64,000 nucleotides of DNA from Pseudomonas sp. Irchel s3h14. GTDB taxonomy: Bacteria > Pseudomonadota > Gammaproteobacteria > Pseudomonadales > Pseudomonadaceae. The translations under genes and the position numbers were made by a program. Positions 1 to 9,232 of this stretch are shown one piece after another. Under the pieces are notes generated by a model, which saw only the letters and a program-made list of their open reading frames with translations, was not told the origin of the DNA and did not search any database. The stretch's first letter is position 1; every line of letters begins with the position of its first letter. Location: contig NZ_FYDJ01000007.1 of NCBI RefSeq assembly GCF_900187425.1, positions 124,001 through 188,000 of the forward strand, given 5' to 3'.

Positions 1-192
1 CTCGAAGGGGCTGGGATAATGGTGCCTTACTCTTGTCGGGAGGGGCTTTGCCGTACCTGTGAATGCCAAGTATTAGCCGGTGAGGTTGATCACCGGGACT
101 ATGTCCTCAGCGATGAAGAGCGTGCATCCAATACGGTCATTCTGCAGTGTGTTTCCCGTGCCAAGTCCGCAAGACTGGTGCTCGATCTCTGA
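1..192 (+). CDS. C-terminal end of a VanB-type oxidoreductase (plant-type 2Fe-2S domain), partial
   Basis: The gene runs in from the left edge, and only the last 63 codons are present. They form the C-terminal ferredoxin domain of a class IA Rieske-oxygenase reductase (vanillate O-demethylase reductase family). The cluster pattern is visible as CREGLCRTC (C-x4-C-x2-C) with a further Cys in ILQCVSR, and the end VLDL is typical of VanB. Such proteins carry electrons from NAD(P)H through FMN and 2Fe-2S to a Rieske oxygenase. The likely partner is the VanA-like oxygenase at 11366, which has no reductase beside it. The FMN/NAD part lies outside the window, so its integrity is unknown. Confidence 0.85.
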   Translation, partial: LEGAGIMVPYSCREGLCRTCECQVLAGEVDHRDYVLSDEERASNTVILQCVSRAKSARLVLDL

Positions 193-225
193 CTTGCACT
201 GGATTCACGCCGTGTCCTGGAGGCA

Positions 226-1128
226 ATGATGAGTCGTTTCGAACTGAACGCTATTCGTGGCGAGCTTCTTTCTCGTAGAGAAAACCCTCCTGGGTCGTTG
301 CAGAACGCCCGGGTTGGGTTCGACCAATTGTGCAAGCGTTTTTTGCCGCCGCCTGGTTGCAACTCTGCGGCTTCGACACTCGGTGGCGTGCTTGTACGGA
401 CGTTAACCTACCTGGCATCCCGGCGCTCGTTGCTCTATGTCCACGGCGGTGGATTTATGGTGGGCAGCGCTGAAGGTTTTGAGGGGGTCGCCGGCACGCT
501 GGCTTCTGGTACGTCCGCTACGGCTTATGTGGTCGATTATCGACTAACGCCTGAACATGCTTATCCGGCTGCACAGCAAGACGTCCTGACTGCCTACGCG
601 GCGTTGCTCGCAAGCAGTGAAAAGGCGAGCGATATCGTGTTGGCGGGGGACTCGGCGGGAGGTCAGCTCATCATGGCTGCTCTGATTCAGGCCCGAGGCA
701 TGGGAATGGAAATGCCAGGTTGTGTCGTACTGTTTTCTCCCTGGGTGGATCTTGCCCTCACCGCAGAGAGCATCCATAGCAAGGCAGGCGTGGACTGTTT
801 CCTCACACCTTCGAAGCTGCAAGCCTGCGCTAACGCCTATCTGGGACAACATGCTGAGGCTGCTTCTTTCATCCTGGACGCTGACCTGGAAGGTTTGCCG
901 CCGTTGATGATTCAAGTGGGGGAGTCTGAAATCCTGTTGGACGACGCGGTACGCCTGGCGCGAAATGCGGGATCGGCGGGCGTGGAAACCAGGCTGGAGG
1001 TATGGCCGGGAATGTTTCACGTCTGGCAGGCGTATGCGCCGGTTCTCTCTGAGGGGCGTGAGGCGCTCGCTTCTGCCACCGATTTCATAAATAGGGTGCT
1101 GGCACGGGAAAAAGTCGTTGATACCTGA
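226..1128 (+). CDS. alpha/beta hydrolase of the hormone-sensitive lipase family
   Basis: A 300-residue hydrolase carrying the HSL-family oxyanion motif HGGG (in YVHGGGFMVG) and the nucleophile elbow GDSAGG. An Asp in the segment around GESEIL and a His in GMFHVW complete a likely catalytic triad. It probably cleaves a carboxylic ester or lactone in the cytoplasm. GGAGG at 219-223 precedes two adjacent ATGs (226 and 229), so the start is uncertain by one codon. It begins 33 bases after the reductase stop, which suggests one operon. The substrate cannot be told from sequence; an ester or lactone intermediate of the neighbouring aromatic pathway is an inference. Confidence 0.85.
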   Translation: MMSRFELNAIRGELLSRRENPPGSLQNARVGFDQLCKRFLPPPGCNSAASTLGGVLVRTLTYLASRRSLLYVHGGGFMVGSAEGFEGVAGTLASGTSATAYVVDYRLTPEHAYPAAQQDVLTAYAALLASSEKASDIVLAGDSAGGQLIMAALIQARGMGMEMPGCVVLFSPWVDLALTAESIHSKAGVDCFLTPSKLQACANAYLGQHAEAASFILDADLEGLPPLMIQVGESEILLDDAVRLARNAGSAGVETRLEVWPGMFHVWQAYAPVLSEGREALASATDFINRVLAREKVVDT

Positions 1129-1333
1129 TGGCTGTGGCAGGCATCGGCGTTATTGCGATACCGCGAGCACCTCACGACGCGCTTGATTGCCGTTTCAAAT
1201 CACTGGATCAGCATCCGCCTCTGCGACCTCGTTCCGGTGTGTGAGCCCAGGCATTACCTGCATTTTCTTGGCAAAACAGATCACGAAAAAAGATGCGAAG
1301 CCATGCTTGACATACACCTCTCCTAGCAGTAAA

Positions 1334-1353
1334 TATACGATACGTCCCGTATC
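1334..1353. promoter_or_regulatory. Operator A of the shared palindrome family, before the membrane-protein operon
   Basis: The 353-base gap at 1129-1481 holds no convincing gene but contains TATACGATACGTCCCGTATC, with perfect arms GATACG and CGTATC around three bases. It matches the family consensus AATACGATACGTATCGTATT at 16 of 20 positions. A TTGACA hexamer at 1307-1312 lies just upstream, so the site covers the expected -10 and start region. The first gene of the operon begins at 1482. Binding by the TetR protein at 20205-20834 is inferred. Confidence 0.7.
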
Positions 1354-1481
1354 AAAACTGGAGTGCGATATTGCTGCTACCACAGAGGTTTTGTGGGCGC
1401 TGCCGTTGGAAGGGAGCTTAAGCAAGGAGCGTTTTTCGATTTTTCAGCGAAACCTAATACAAAAACAATAGAGGTTCGTAT

Positions 1482-3185
1482 ATGCGTCTACTCAAATGTG
1501 CCGTGCCTGCATATTCGATGCTTTCCTGTCGGTCGCATTTTGTTTCGTGCGTGATGACAGGTAGTGCATTGAGTCTGCTCTCACTGAGTGCCAGTGCCTT
1601 CCAATTCAATATGAGCGATAGCGACTACAGTGTTCGCTGGGATAACACGCTGAAATACAGTTCCGCCTGGCGCCTAAAGGACCAGAGCAGCAAACTCACC
1701 AAAGGCCAAACCGCCCTTAACCAGGACGATGGCGATCGAAACTTTGACAAGGGACTGATTTCCAATCGGCTCGACATCCTTTCCGAGATGGATATCAGTT
1801 ATCGCAACTTTGGAGCCCGTGTCAGCGGCGCCGCCTGGTTCGATACCGAATATCAAAAAGACACTGACAATGATGACCCGGCCCGGGCCAACCAGCGTTC
1901 GGTCGCCTTCGACGAGTTCACTGACGACACCCGGCACCTGCACGGCGGCGACGCCGAGCTGCTGGACGCGTTTGTCTACTGGAACGGCGAGTTGGCGGAC
2001 AAGAGCCTGTCCGTGCGATTTGGCCGTCATGGCCTGATCTGGGGCGAAAGCCTGTTCTTCGGCAGCAACGGCATTGCCGGTGGCATGGCCCCGGTGGATG
2101 TGGTCAAGGCGATTTCGGTACCGAACACACAGTTCAAGGAAATCACTCGCCCCGTCAACCAACTGTCCACCAGCTACCAACTGACTGATGATCTGTCGCT
2201 CGGTGCTTTCTACCAATTCGATTGGGAAGAGACTCGCCTGCCAGGCGTAGGCAGCTACTTTTCGGTCACGGACGTCGTCGGCGAAGGCGGCGAGCGCCTG
2301 ATTGTCGGCGCGCCATTCCCGGATTTTCTCGGTGGTAATCCAAACAGCCCGGCGGCGTTCTTCCACGGCAACGACAAGGAAGCTCGCAGTTCTGGCCAAG
2401 GTGGCCTGCAGTTGCGCTACTCGGCGGGTACCGTTGACTACGGTCTCTATGCCCTCCAATACCACGAGAAGACCCCCCAGATTTACTTGAGGCCCAATGC
2501 AACTGGCCCCAATTTCGCCACCGGTGAGGTGGGCAACTACTCTTTGGTTTATCCAGAAGATATCCGGGTGCTCGGTGCCAGTTTCGCCACTTCCGTCGAC
2601 GAGTTCAGTTTCGCCGGAGAGGCCTCGATGCGCTGGAACATGCCGCTGGTATCCAATACCCAGGTGGTGTTGGCCGGTGAGGCTGCGGACAACGATGATC
2701 ATCCTCTCTACGCGGTCGGTCGTACTGCCCATGTCAACTTGAACGTTATTGCGTCCCTCGGTCCGTCATTTGTTTCCAATGAGGCTTCTCTAGTTGGCGA
2801 GATGGCCTGGAATCGACTGCTTAGCGTGACCAAAAACCCGGAGGCCTTGAATTCCAATGCCACTGACGATGCTCTCGGTTTCAGGTTGGTGTACACCCCG
2901 ACCTACCGCCAAGTCTTTCCCGGCATCGATCTCAGCGTGCCGGTGGGTCTCAGTTATTTTCCGATGGGCAAGTCCGCAGTGGTGGGCAGTTTCGGCCCAG
3001 ACAAGGGCGGCGATTTCAACATCGGCGTCAGTGCCAACTACCGTGAGCGCGTCACTCTCGGCCTGACCTACACCCACTTTTACGGGCCCGAAGATACCAA
3101 TCTCGACGCGGCCAATCACTTCACTATGAAGCAGTCGCAGAAGGATCGGGATTTCCTGGCCTTCTCCGTCAAAACCACGTTTTAA
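1482..3185 (+). CDS. DUF1302-family outer-membrane protein
   Basis: A 567-residue protein with a long N-terminal export signal ending near residue 39 (LSLLSLSASA-F), then DYSVRWDNTLKYSSAWR, the typical start of mature DUF1302 proteins. The remainder has alternating, aromatic-rich strands and ends in VKTTF, as expected of a beta-barrel with a C-terminal Phe. Family members are found with DUF1329 and RND proteins in clusters for hydrophobic compounds (steroids, terpenes, aromatics). A role in moving such substrates across the outer membrane is likely but unproven. GAGGTT stands 5 bases before the ATG. It is the first gene of a five-gene operon under operator A. Confidence 0.85.
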   Translation: MRLLKCAVPAYSMLSCRSHFVSCVMTGSALSLLSLSASAFQFNMSDSDYSVRWDNTLKYSSAWRLKDQSSKLTKGQTALNQDDGDRNFDKGLISNRLDILSEMDISYRNFGARVSGAAWFDTEYQKDTDNDDPARANQRSVAFDEFTDDTRHLHGGDAELLDAFVYWNGELADKSLSVRFGRHGLIWGESLFFGSNGIAGGMAPVDVVKAISVPNTQFKEITRPVNQLSTSYQLTDDLSLGAFYQFDWEETRLPGVGSYFSVTDVVGEGGERLIVGAPFPDFLGGNPNSPAAFFHGNDKEARSSGQGGLQLRYSAGTVDYGLYALQYHEKTPQIYLRPNATGPNFATGEVGNYSLVYPEDIRVLGASFATSVDEFSFAGEASMRWNMPLVSNTQVVLAGEAADNDDHPLYAVGRTAHVNLNVIASLGPSFVSNEASLVGEMAWNRLLSVTKNPEALNSNATDDALGFRLVYTPTYRQVFPGIDLSVPVGLSYFPMGKSAVVGSFGPDKGGDFNIGVSANYRERVTLGLTYTHFYGPEDTNLDAANHFTMKQSQKDRDFLAFSVKTTF

Positions 3186-3197
3186 GAGGGCTTGCGC

Positions 3198-4574
3198 ATG
3201 ATTTCCGAATTCAAACTCAAGTCGCTGTGTTTCGTTTTGCTCACGGGCGTTCTGATCAGCAGTTTGCTGCAGCCAGCCATTGCCGCAACAACTGACGCAT
3301 CTGAGCTAGGTAAAACCCTGACACCTTTTGGTGCCGAGCGTGCAGGCAACGCCGATGGCAGTATTCCTGCCTGGGACGGTGGCTACACCAAAGTCGATCC
3401 ATCCTTCAAGCAGGGCGGTACTCGCCCGGATCCATTTGCCGCCGAAAAACCGTTGTTCAGCATTACCGCCAAGAACATGGAGAAATACGCCGACAAGCTC
3501 AACGATGGCGTCAAAGCCATGTTCAAGCGTTATCCGGACACTTACCGAATCGATGTATACCCGACTCGCCGCACGTCTGCGGCGCCGCAATGGGTGTATG
3601 ACAATATTCGCAAAAACGCGGCCGAGGCCAAGCTGGTAGAGACGACTGCCGGACCTGCTCCGCAGGGGGCTTATGGCGGCGTTCCGTTTCCTATTCCGAA
3701 AAGCGGCATTGAGGTCATGTGGAACCACTTGCTCAACTGGCGCGCTACTTCCATCGCCACGCATTTTCGCGACTATTTGATAACGGCTGATGGCAACCCG
3801 GTCCTGGCCACCGAAGGCAAAGCCATTCAAGAGATGCCGTATTACTATCAGGAAGGTTCGGCCGCCGACTTCAATGGTAACTACTGGTTGTTCCGTCTGC
3901 TGAACCTGGGCCCACCGATCCGTGCCGGTGAACAGATTCTGGCGCAGTCCTACCTCAACGAAGATCAAACCCAGACTTACGTTTATCTCTTGGGCCAGCG
4001 TCGGGTTCGTAAGCTGCCGAACTCCTGCTGTGATACCCCGGCGCCGGCTACGGCTGGCGTGATGAGCTTCGATGAGCTGTCGGTGTTTACCGGACGCCTG
4101 GATCGTTTCAAGTGGACGTTGGTGGGTAAGAAGGAAATGTACGTTCCCTATAACGCTAACAAGGTAAATGCCGCTGCCAAACCGGAAGACCTGTTTGGCA
4201 AGAACCACCTCAACCCCGACTACATTCGCTGGGAACTGCACCGCGTTTGGGTGGTTGACGCTGAGCTGGCCCCGGGCGCCCGGCATCAACTGCCGAAGAG
4301 CCGCTACTACGTCGATGAAGATACCTGGCAAGCGATGCTCGCTGATCGCTGGGATAGCAGTGGCGCGCTAGCCAAAACGCTCTGGACGCTGCCAATGGTG
4401 TTGCCGGAGGTGCCCGCGGTTGCCCAATTGTCTTCGGGCTTCTATGACCTGAATTCTGGTGCCTGGTTTATGCAAGGGGTTTTCGCCGGTATGTCGGAGC
4501 AGTATCGCATCGTCGATCGCTACAAGAAGTCTGAGTTCTCTCCGGCCGCCATGGCGGGCCAGGGTGTGCGTTAA
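3198..4574 (+). CDS. DUF1329-family periplasmic/outer-membrane-associated protein
   Basis: A 458-residue protein with a signal peptide (residues 1 to about 30, ending QPAIAA) followed by ASELGKTLTPFGAERAGN and SIPAWDGGYT, the hallmark start of DUF1329 proteins. The family has a LolB/LolA-like fold and is thought to bind lipophilic ligands between the membranes. A TTG at 3192 would add two residues, but AGAGGG at 3185-3190 is better spaced for the ATG at 3198. It starts 12 bases after the DUF1302 gene, its constant companion. The odd CC pair in LPNSCCDTPAP could form a disulfide or lipid contact; this is speculation. Confidence 0.85.
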   Translation: MISEFKLKSLCFVLLTGVLISSLLQPAIAATTDASELGKTLTPFGAERAGNADGSIPAWDGGYTKVDPSFKQGGTRPDPFAAEKPLFSITAKNMEKYADKLNDGVKAMFKRYPDTYRIDVYPTRRTSAAPQWVYDNIRKNAAEAKLVETTAGPAPQGAYGGVPFPIPKSGIEVMWNHLLNWRATSIATHFRDYLITADGNPVLATEGKAIQEMPYYYQEGSAADFNGNYWLFRLLNLGPPIRAGEQILAQSYLNEDQTQTYVYLLGQRRVRKLPNSCCDTPAPATAGVMSFDELSVFTGRLDRFKWTLVGKKEMYVPYNANKVNAAAKPEDLFGKNHLNPDYIRWELHRVWVVDAELAPGARHQLPKSRYYVDEDTWQAMLADRWDSSGALAKTLWTLPMVLPEVPAVAQLSSGFYDLNSGAWFMQGVFAGMSEQYRIVDRYKKSEFSPAAMAGQGVR

Positions 4575-4591
4575 GGTCGCTCTTGCCTGAT

Positions 4592-4620
4592 AGGCGTCGG
4601 CTGTCGTCCAGCCGATGCCT
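4592..4620 (+). terminator. Hairpin inside the membrane-protein operon
   Basis: A 12-base stem (4592-4603 with 4609-4620, one G-T wobble) and a 5-base loop lie between the DUF1329 gene and the YCF48-like gene. Only TTT follows, so it is probably a weak terminator or an mRNA-stability element that reduces downstream expression. Confidence 0.45.
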
Positions 4621-4650
4621 TTGCAATATGCGTCTACTTGAGAATAAAAA

Positions 4651-5754
4651 ATGATAAATATCCGTCATGTCAGTGAACTTGTACTGGCCTCCGTGTTGTC
4701 CGTCACCACCTCCATCTGCCTCGCTGAAACCGGTGCTGTGGGTTCCGCTTTAACAACACCTGCCATGCAGATTGTTGCATCTTCCAGGGCGGTGTTTATT
4801 GATCTGGCACGGGCCGCCGATCGACTGATCGCTGTTGGGGAGCGTGGGCTCATCGTTCTGTCGGACGATAATGGTCAGTCCTGGCGGCAAGTACCGGTGC
4901 CGGTCTCCGTCAGTCTTAGCTCCGTCTATTTCGTGGATGCCCAACGAGGCTGGGCGGTCGGTCATGCTGGAACTGTTTTGGCCACCATCGACGGGGGCGA
5001 ACATTGGGCGGTGCAGTTAAATGGTTTGCAGGCTGCACAAATCGAACTGCAGGCCGCTCAGGCTGAAAAGGTCACTGCGGCCGATGCAGAAGCCGCCGAT
5101 ATGCGTCTGCAAAATGCCGAGCGGCTGATTGCCGATGGGCCGGATAAACCCTTCCTGGCGGTTCGGTTTTCCGATGCCAACCGCGGCTTGGTTGTCGGTG
5201 CCTATGGCATGGCACTCGCGACGCAAGATGGAGGTGCCAGCTGGCATTCGCTGATGGGACATATCGAGAATCCATCGCTCGTGCACCTTTATGCTATTGC
5301 TGAAAAAAACAACCTCTGCTTTCTCGTGGGTGAGCAGGGTTACCTGGCGCGTTCTGTCGATAACGGACAATCATTCAAGCAACTCGAAAGTCCCTATGAA
5401 GGCAGTTTCTTCACCGCCCAGGTGCGCGACGACGGCGCGTTGTTGGTGGCGGGCCTTAAAGGCCATGCGTATCTCTCCAGCGATGACGGTGACAGCTTTC
5501 AGCGTATTACTGTTTCGTCGCCTGTTTCCTTCAGTAGCTCCGTGCGATTGGCCGACGGCACTTTGCTGTTGGCTAATCAGGCAGGGGGCATTTTCAGCAG
5601 CGCAGCCTCACATGGCGCCGCGCTGCAGTCTGTAGGAAAACCCTTGGGGCTGCCGGTTAGCAGCCTGCTCGAAGCGGCCGATAAAAGTTTTATCGCTGCC
5701 GGTTTTGCTGGCTTGTCGCGCTTTGCTCATCCAGCCACAGATGTTTCGGAGTGA
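4651..5754 (+). CDS. YCF48/HCF136-like beta-propeller protein
   Basis: A 367-residue exported protein (signal peptide to about residue 25, ICLAE) made of BNR/YCF48-type repeats. Examples are GERGLIVLSDDNGQSWR, GHAGTVLATIDGGEHW and GAYGMALATQDGGASW, each with the D-x-G-x-x-W core. The fold is a beta-propeller, expected to be periplasmic. YCF48-like genes recur beside MMPL/RND transporters and DUF1302/DUF1329 genes in bacteria, where a role as assembly or docking partner is assumed rather than shown. It follows the DUF1329 gene by 76 bases and precedes the transporter by 4. Confidence 0.8.
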   Translation: MINIRHVSELVLASVLSVTTSICLAETGAVGSALTTPAMQIVASSRAVFIDLARAADRLIAVGERGLIVLSDDNGQSWRQVPVPVSVSLSSVYFVDAQRGWAVGHAGTVLATIDGGEHWAVQLNGLQAAQIELQAAQAEKVTAADAEAADMRLQNAERLIADGPDKPFLAVRFSDANRGLVVGAYGMALATQDGGASWHSLMGHIENPSLVHLYAIAEKNNLCFLVGEQGYLARSVDNGQSFKQLESPYEGSFFTAQVRDDGALLVAGLKGHAYLSSDDGDSFQRITVSSPVSFSSSVRLADGTLLLANQAGGIFSSAASHGAALQSVGKPLGLPVSSLLEAADKSFIAAGFAGLSRFAHPATDVSE

Positions 5755-5758
5755 AGCT

Positions 5759-8257
5759 ATGAAGTCTTCAAGCAGTTCAAATACCGTCGAGCTTAATGAT
5801 TTCGATATTCGCTCGGGTTCAATGGTCGAGCGGGCCTTGTTCAACCATCGTCACTGGGTGCTGTTTCTGTGCCTGATGACTACGCTGCTGCTCGGTTGGC
5901 AATCCACGCGCATCGTGCTCAATGCCAGCTTCGAAAAGATGATCCCTACCGGGCATCCCTACATCGCTAATTATCTGAACAACCAGAAGGAGCTGTCGGG
6001 CCTGGGCAACTCGCTGCGCATTGCGGTTGCCAATCCTAAAGGGGATATCTATGACGCCGACTACCTGCATACCCTGCAGGTACTCAGCGACAAGATTTAC
6101 CTGCTGCCGGGCGTTGACCGCGCCTACATGAAGTCGCTCTGGACGCCGGCGACGCGCTGGGTGTCGGTCACCGAGGAGGGCCTGGAGGGTGGGCCGGTGA
6201 TCCCGGACAGATACGACGGCAGCGCTGCGTCGCTGGCCATGCTGCAGCGCAATGTGCAGCTCTCCAATGAAATCGGTCGGCTGGTGGCCTTGGATCAACG
6301 CTCCAGCATTATCTATGTGCCTCTGCTAGCGCGTACCGCCGACGGCAAGCCGCTGGACTACGCCACATTGTCCGACCAACTCGAAGTGCTGCGTGGGCAA
6401 TATCAGAACGACCACGTCGAAATACATATCACGGGCTTCGCCAAGAAGATGGGTGATCTGATCGAGGGGCTGGAGCAAATCCTGTTGTTCTTCGCTGGCG
6501 CTATCCTCATCACTACCCTCGTGCTTTATGGCTACACCCGCTGCATACGCAGTACCTTGCTGGTGGTGTTCTGCTCGCTAGTAGCGGTGGTCTGGGAGCT
6601 GGGGCTGTTGCCGCTTCTGGGTTACGAACTGGATCCGTATTCGGTGCTGGTGCCATTTTTGGTCTTCGCCATCGGCATGAGCCACGGCGCACAAAAGATG
6701 AACGGCATCATGCAGGACATAGGCCGTGGCATCCATCGTCTAGTGGCTGCGCGCCTTACTTTCCGCCGTCTGTTTCTCGCCGGCCTTACTGCGCTGTTGT
6801 GCGACGCCGTGGGTTTCGCGGTGTTGATGATCATCCAGATCCAGGTGATCCAGGACCTGGCTATCATTGCCAGCATCGGCGTTGCAGTCTTGATTTTCAC
6901 CAACCTCATCCTGTTGCCGGTACTACTGTCTTATGTGGGCGTCAGCCCAAGCGCGGCTCAACATAGCCTCAAGAGTGAGCGTGCGGAGGAGGGGGGCCAG
7001 ACGCGCCATCCTTTCTGGCGTTTCCTTGACCTGTTCACCCGTAACCCTTGGGCCGCGATCTGTGTCGGCACCAGTCTGGTGATGGCGGTGCTCGGCCTCA
7101 TGACCAGCCAGCACCTGGCGATTGGTGATCTGGATCCCGGCGCTCCTGAACTGCGCGCGGACTCGCGTTACAACCAGGACGATGCGTTCATGACCCGCAG
7201 CTACGGTGCCAGCAGCGACCTCTTTGCGGTGATGGTGCGTACGCCGCAGAGCGCCTGCTCGCGCTATGACATCCTGCGTAAGGTCGACGAGCTCGACTGG
7301 CAATTGCGAAATTTGCCAGGGGTCGACTCGACCAACTCTCTGGCGTTGCTCAACCGGCGGATGCTGGTTGGGCTCTCGGAGGGCAGTCCGAAGTGGTACG
7401 AGTTGCAGAACAACCAGGCAATGCTCAACATGATCACCGCCAGCGCGCCTCGCGGGCTCTATAACGAGTCCTGCAGCCTGCTGACACTCTATGTCTATCT
7501 TTCCGACCACAAGGCCGAGACGCTGACACGCCTGGTAGCGCATGTCGAAGCCTTCGCCGCCGCCAATGACACCGACGATGTGAAGTTCCAACTCGCCGCC
7601 GGCAACGCTGGGATCGAGGCAGCCACCAACATCGTGGTCAAGGACGCCAACCGTGAGATGTTGTTCTGGGTCTACGGTGCGGTGATCCTGCTCTGCCTGA
7701 TCACCTTCCGCTCCTGGCGCGCCACGCTCTGTGCGGTGATCCCGTTAATGCTCACCTCCATCCTCTGCGAGGCGCTGATGGTGGGGCTGGGCATCGGGGT
7801 CAAAGTCGCCACGCTACCGGTGATCGCCCTTGGGGTGGGCATCGGGGTCGATTACGCACTTTATGTGATGAGCATCCTGCTGGGCCATCTGCGTCAGGGG
7901 GCCAGCCTGTCCGAGGCGTATTTCCGCGCGCTAGTCTCCACGGGCAAGGTGGTCATGCTCACTGGCGTCACCCTGGCCATTGGCGTGGGCACCTGGATTT
8001 TCTCACCCATCAAGTTTCAGGCGGACATGGGCGTGCTGCTGGCCTTTATGTTTGTCTGGAACATGGTCGGGGCCTTGGTGCTGCTGCCGGCGCTTGCCTA
8101 TTTCCTGCTGCCGACAACCCGACGTCACGACTCAGAGGTCTCGGCATCCCAGCCTGGTGATGAGGTCACCTCGCTGGTGATAAATAAACCACCGGTCTCG
8201 GCAGGCGGCCTGAAGCAGGCCGGTCGCAGCGTCTTAGCATCCCCCCTTACGGAGTGA
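5759..8257 (+). CDS. MMPL/RND-superfamily transporter
   Basis: An 832-residue inner-membrane protein with the duplicated RND layout: an N-terminal helix (VLFLCLMTTLLLGW), a large periplasmic loop, a five- to six-helix block, then a second loop and block. The second half keeps the proton-relay motif GVGIGVDYALY. The matching place in the first half reads FAIGMSHGAQK, with Ser in place of Asp, as in many MMPL/HAE3 proteins. GGAGTGA at 5748-5754 fixes the start at 5759; a longer reading overlapping the previous gene has no ribosome site. It probably moves a hydrophobic substrate together with the exported proteins encoded on either side. Confidence 0.88.
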   Translation: MKSSSSSNTVELNDFDIRSGSMVERALFNHRHWVLFLCLMTTLLLGWQSTRIVLNASFEKMIPTGHPYIANYLNNQKELSGLGNSLRIAVANPKGDIYDADYLHTLQVLSDKIYLLPGVDRAYMKSLWTPATRWVSVTEEGLEGGPVIPDRYDGSAASLAMLQRNVQLSNEIGRLVALDQRSSIIYVPLLARTADGKPLDYATLSDQLEVLRGQYQNDHVEIHITGFAKKMGDLIEGLEQILLFFAGAILITTLVLYGYTRCIRSTLLVVFCSLVAVVWELGLLPLLGYELDPYSVLVPFLVFAIGMSHGAQKMNGIMQDIGRGIHRLVAARLTFRRLFLAGLTALLCDAVGFAVLMIIQIQVIQDLAIIASIGVAVLIFTNLILLPVLLSYVGVSPSAAQHSLKSERAEEGGQTRHPFWRFLDLFTRNPWAAICVGTSLVMAVLGLMTSQHLAIGDLDPGAPELRADSRYNQDDAFMTRSYGASSDLFAVMVRTPQSACSRYDILRKVDELDWQLRNLPGVDSTNSLALLNRRMLVGLSEGSPKWYELQNNQAMLNMITASAPRGLYNESCSLLTLYVYLSDHKAETLTRLVAHVEAFAAANDTDDVKFQLAAGNAGIEAATNIVVKDANREMLFWVYGAVILLCLITFRSWRATLCAVIPLMLTSILCEALMVGLGIGVKVATLPVIALGVGIGVDYALYVMSILLGHLRQGASLSEAYFRALVSTGKVVMLTGVTLAIGVGTWIFSPIKFQADMGVLLAFMFVWNMVGALVLLPALAYFLLPTTRRHDSEVSASQPGDEVTSLVINKPPVSAGGLKQAGRSVLASPLTE

Positions 8258-8262
8258 CTTCC

Positions 8263-9096
8263 ATGCGTTTGATTGCCTTGCTGTGGTGCGCATTTACGCT
8301 CATGAGCGCTACCGAAGCTGCCACAGCAGATGAGGAACAACGTGCTCGCAAGCTGTTGCAGGCAGCCGTCGAGTACTACCAGGCGCAGGGTGATGCCGCT
8401 TTCGCGGCCTTCAGTCGCCAGGGCGAATTCATCGATGGCGAACACTATGTATTCGTGGTCGATACCCACGGCGTCATGCTCGCCAGTGGCGGCACTTCAT
8501 CTGTGCTGATTGGCCGCGATGTCACCGAGGCGCTGGAGCCGGAACTGCGTGACGGCTTCCGCCGGGCTTTGGAAGGCAAAGCAGGGGAGGTGCGGGTGGC
8601 CGAGTACCGCTGGATGAACGCCCGCGACGCCAGGGTAGAGCACAAACGTGTGTTCTTTCAGCGCGCGGGGGATCGTGTCATCGCCGTCGGTTTCTATCAG
8701 CCGCGGGCTACGCCACAGCAGGCCCAACAGCTGCTTGATCGCGCAGTTGTCGCCCTCAAGCAGGAGCCGCAGGCCAGCATTGCCGCCATCAACGCGCTGT
8801 CGCCACGCTTTCGCGAGGATGATCTCTACGTCTTTGTGATCGATCTGAACACCGGTCGCTACCTGGCTCACGGCTACAACCTGCGATTGCTCGGCGTAGA
8901 GTTCTCCAGCGTGCGTGACCCTGATGGCAAGCCTGTGGGCGAGCCGATCCTCGCGCTGATGAAGGATCGCCAGGACGGTGGTTACGATTACCGTTGGAAG
9001 AGCCCGGTGACCGGCAAGGTGGAAGATAAATACGCCCTGTTGCGCAAAACCGGCCATTTGCTGGTCGCGGTTGGGTACTACAAGAAGTCCGAATGA
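8263..9096 (+). CDS. Exported protein with two small Cache domains
   Basis: A 277-residue protein with a signal peptide (MRLIALLWCAFTLMSATEAA) and two repeated sensor-like units: EHYVFVVDTHGVMLASGG near residues 60-80 and DDLYVFVIDLNTGRYLAHGYN near 190-210. Each ends in a short strand (VIAVGFYQ and LLVAVGYYK). These are single Cache folds, which bind small ligands outside the cytoplasm. There is no membrane anchor or signalling domain, so it may be a periplasmic ligand-binding partner of the transporter. GGAG at 8251-8254 fits the ATG at 8263 better than the GTG at 8254, which overlaps the transporter stop. Confidence 0.75.
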   Translation: MRLIALLWCAFTLMSATEAATADEEQRARKLLQAAVEYYQAQGDAAFAAFSRQGEFIDGEHYVFVVDTHGVMLASGGTSSVLIGRDVTEALEPELRDGFRRALEGKAGEVRVAEYRWMNARDARVEHKRVFFQRAGDRVIAVGFYQPRATPQQAQQLLDRAVVALKQEPQASIAAINALSPRFREDDLYVFVIDLNTGRYLAHGYNLRLLGVEFSSVRDPDGKPVGEPILALMKDRQDGGYDYRWKSPVTGKVEDKYALLRKTGHLLVAVGYYKKSE

Positions 9097-9136
9097 TCCG
9101 TTGATAGGCCCCATAACAATAAGAAGGACTCCTGTC

Positions 9137-9232
9137 ATGAACCGACTTTTTACTTCATTGATTTTGCGCTTCACCCTGACGGTGTTTAGACATGTAGCCG
9201 GCCATCAGAGGGCAGATCATGTCTTGGCTTAG
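9137..9232 (+). pseudogene. Truncated 31-codon reading frame, possible gene remnant
   Basis: A well-spaced ribosome site (AAGAAGGA at 9121) precedes an ATG that reads MNRLFTSLILRFTLT, a typical start of a membrane-anchored sensor or receptor. It then runs into unrelated sequence and stops inside the start of the chemoreceptor gene. It looks like the surviving front end of a gene replaced by the receptor. It could also be a short upstream peptide coupled to the receptor. Confidence 0.3.

Noticed and set aside
226..1128. S-formylglutathione hydrolase to pair with frmA
   Set aside because: The hydrolase has the HGGG and GDSAGG motifs of the hormone-sensitive lipase family, not the esterase-D pattern.
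1187..1554. Short overlapping frames before the DUF1302 gene
   Set aside because: They cross the operator and promoter region, lack ribosome sites and conflict with the well-supported start at 1482.
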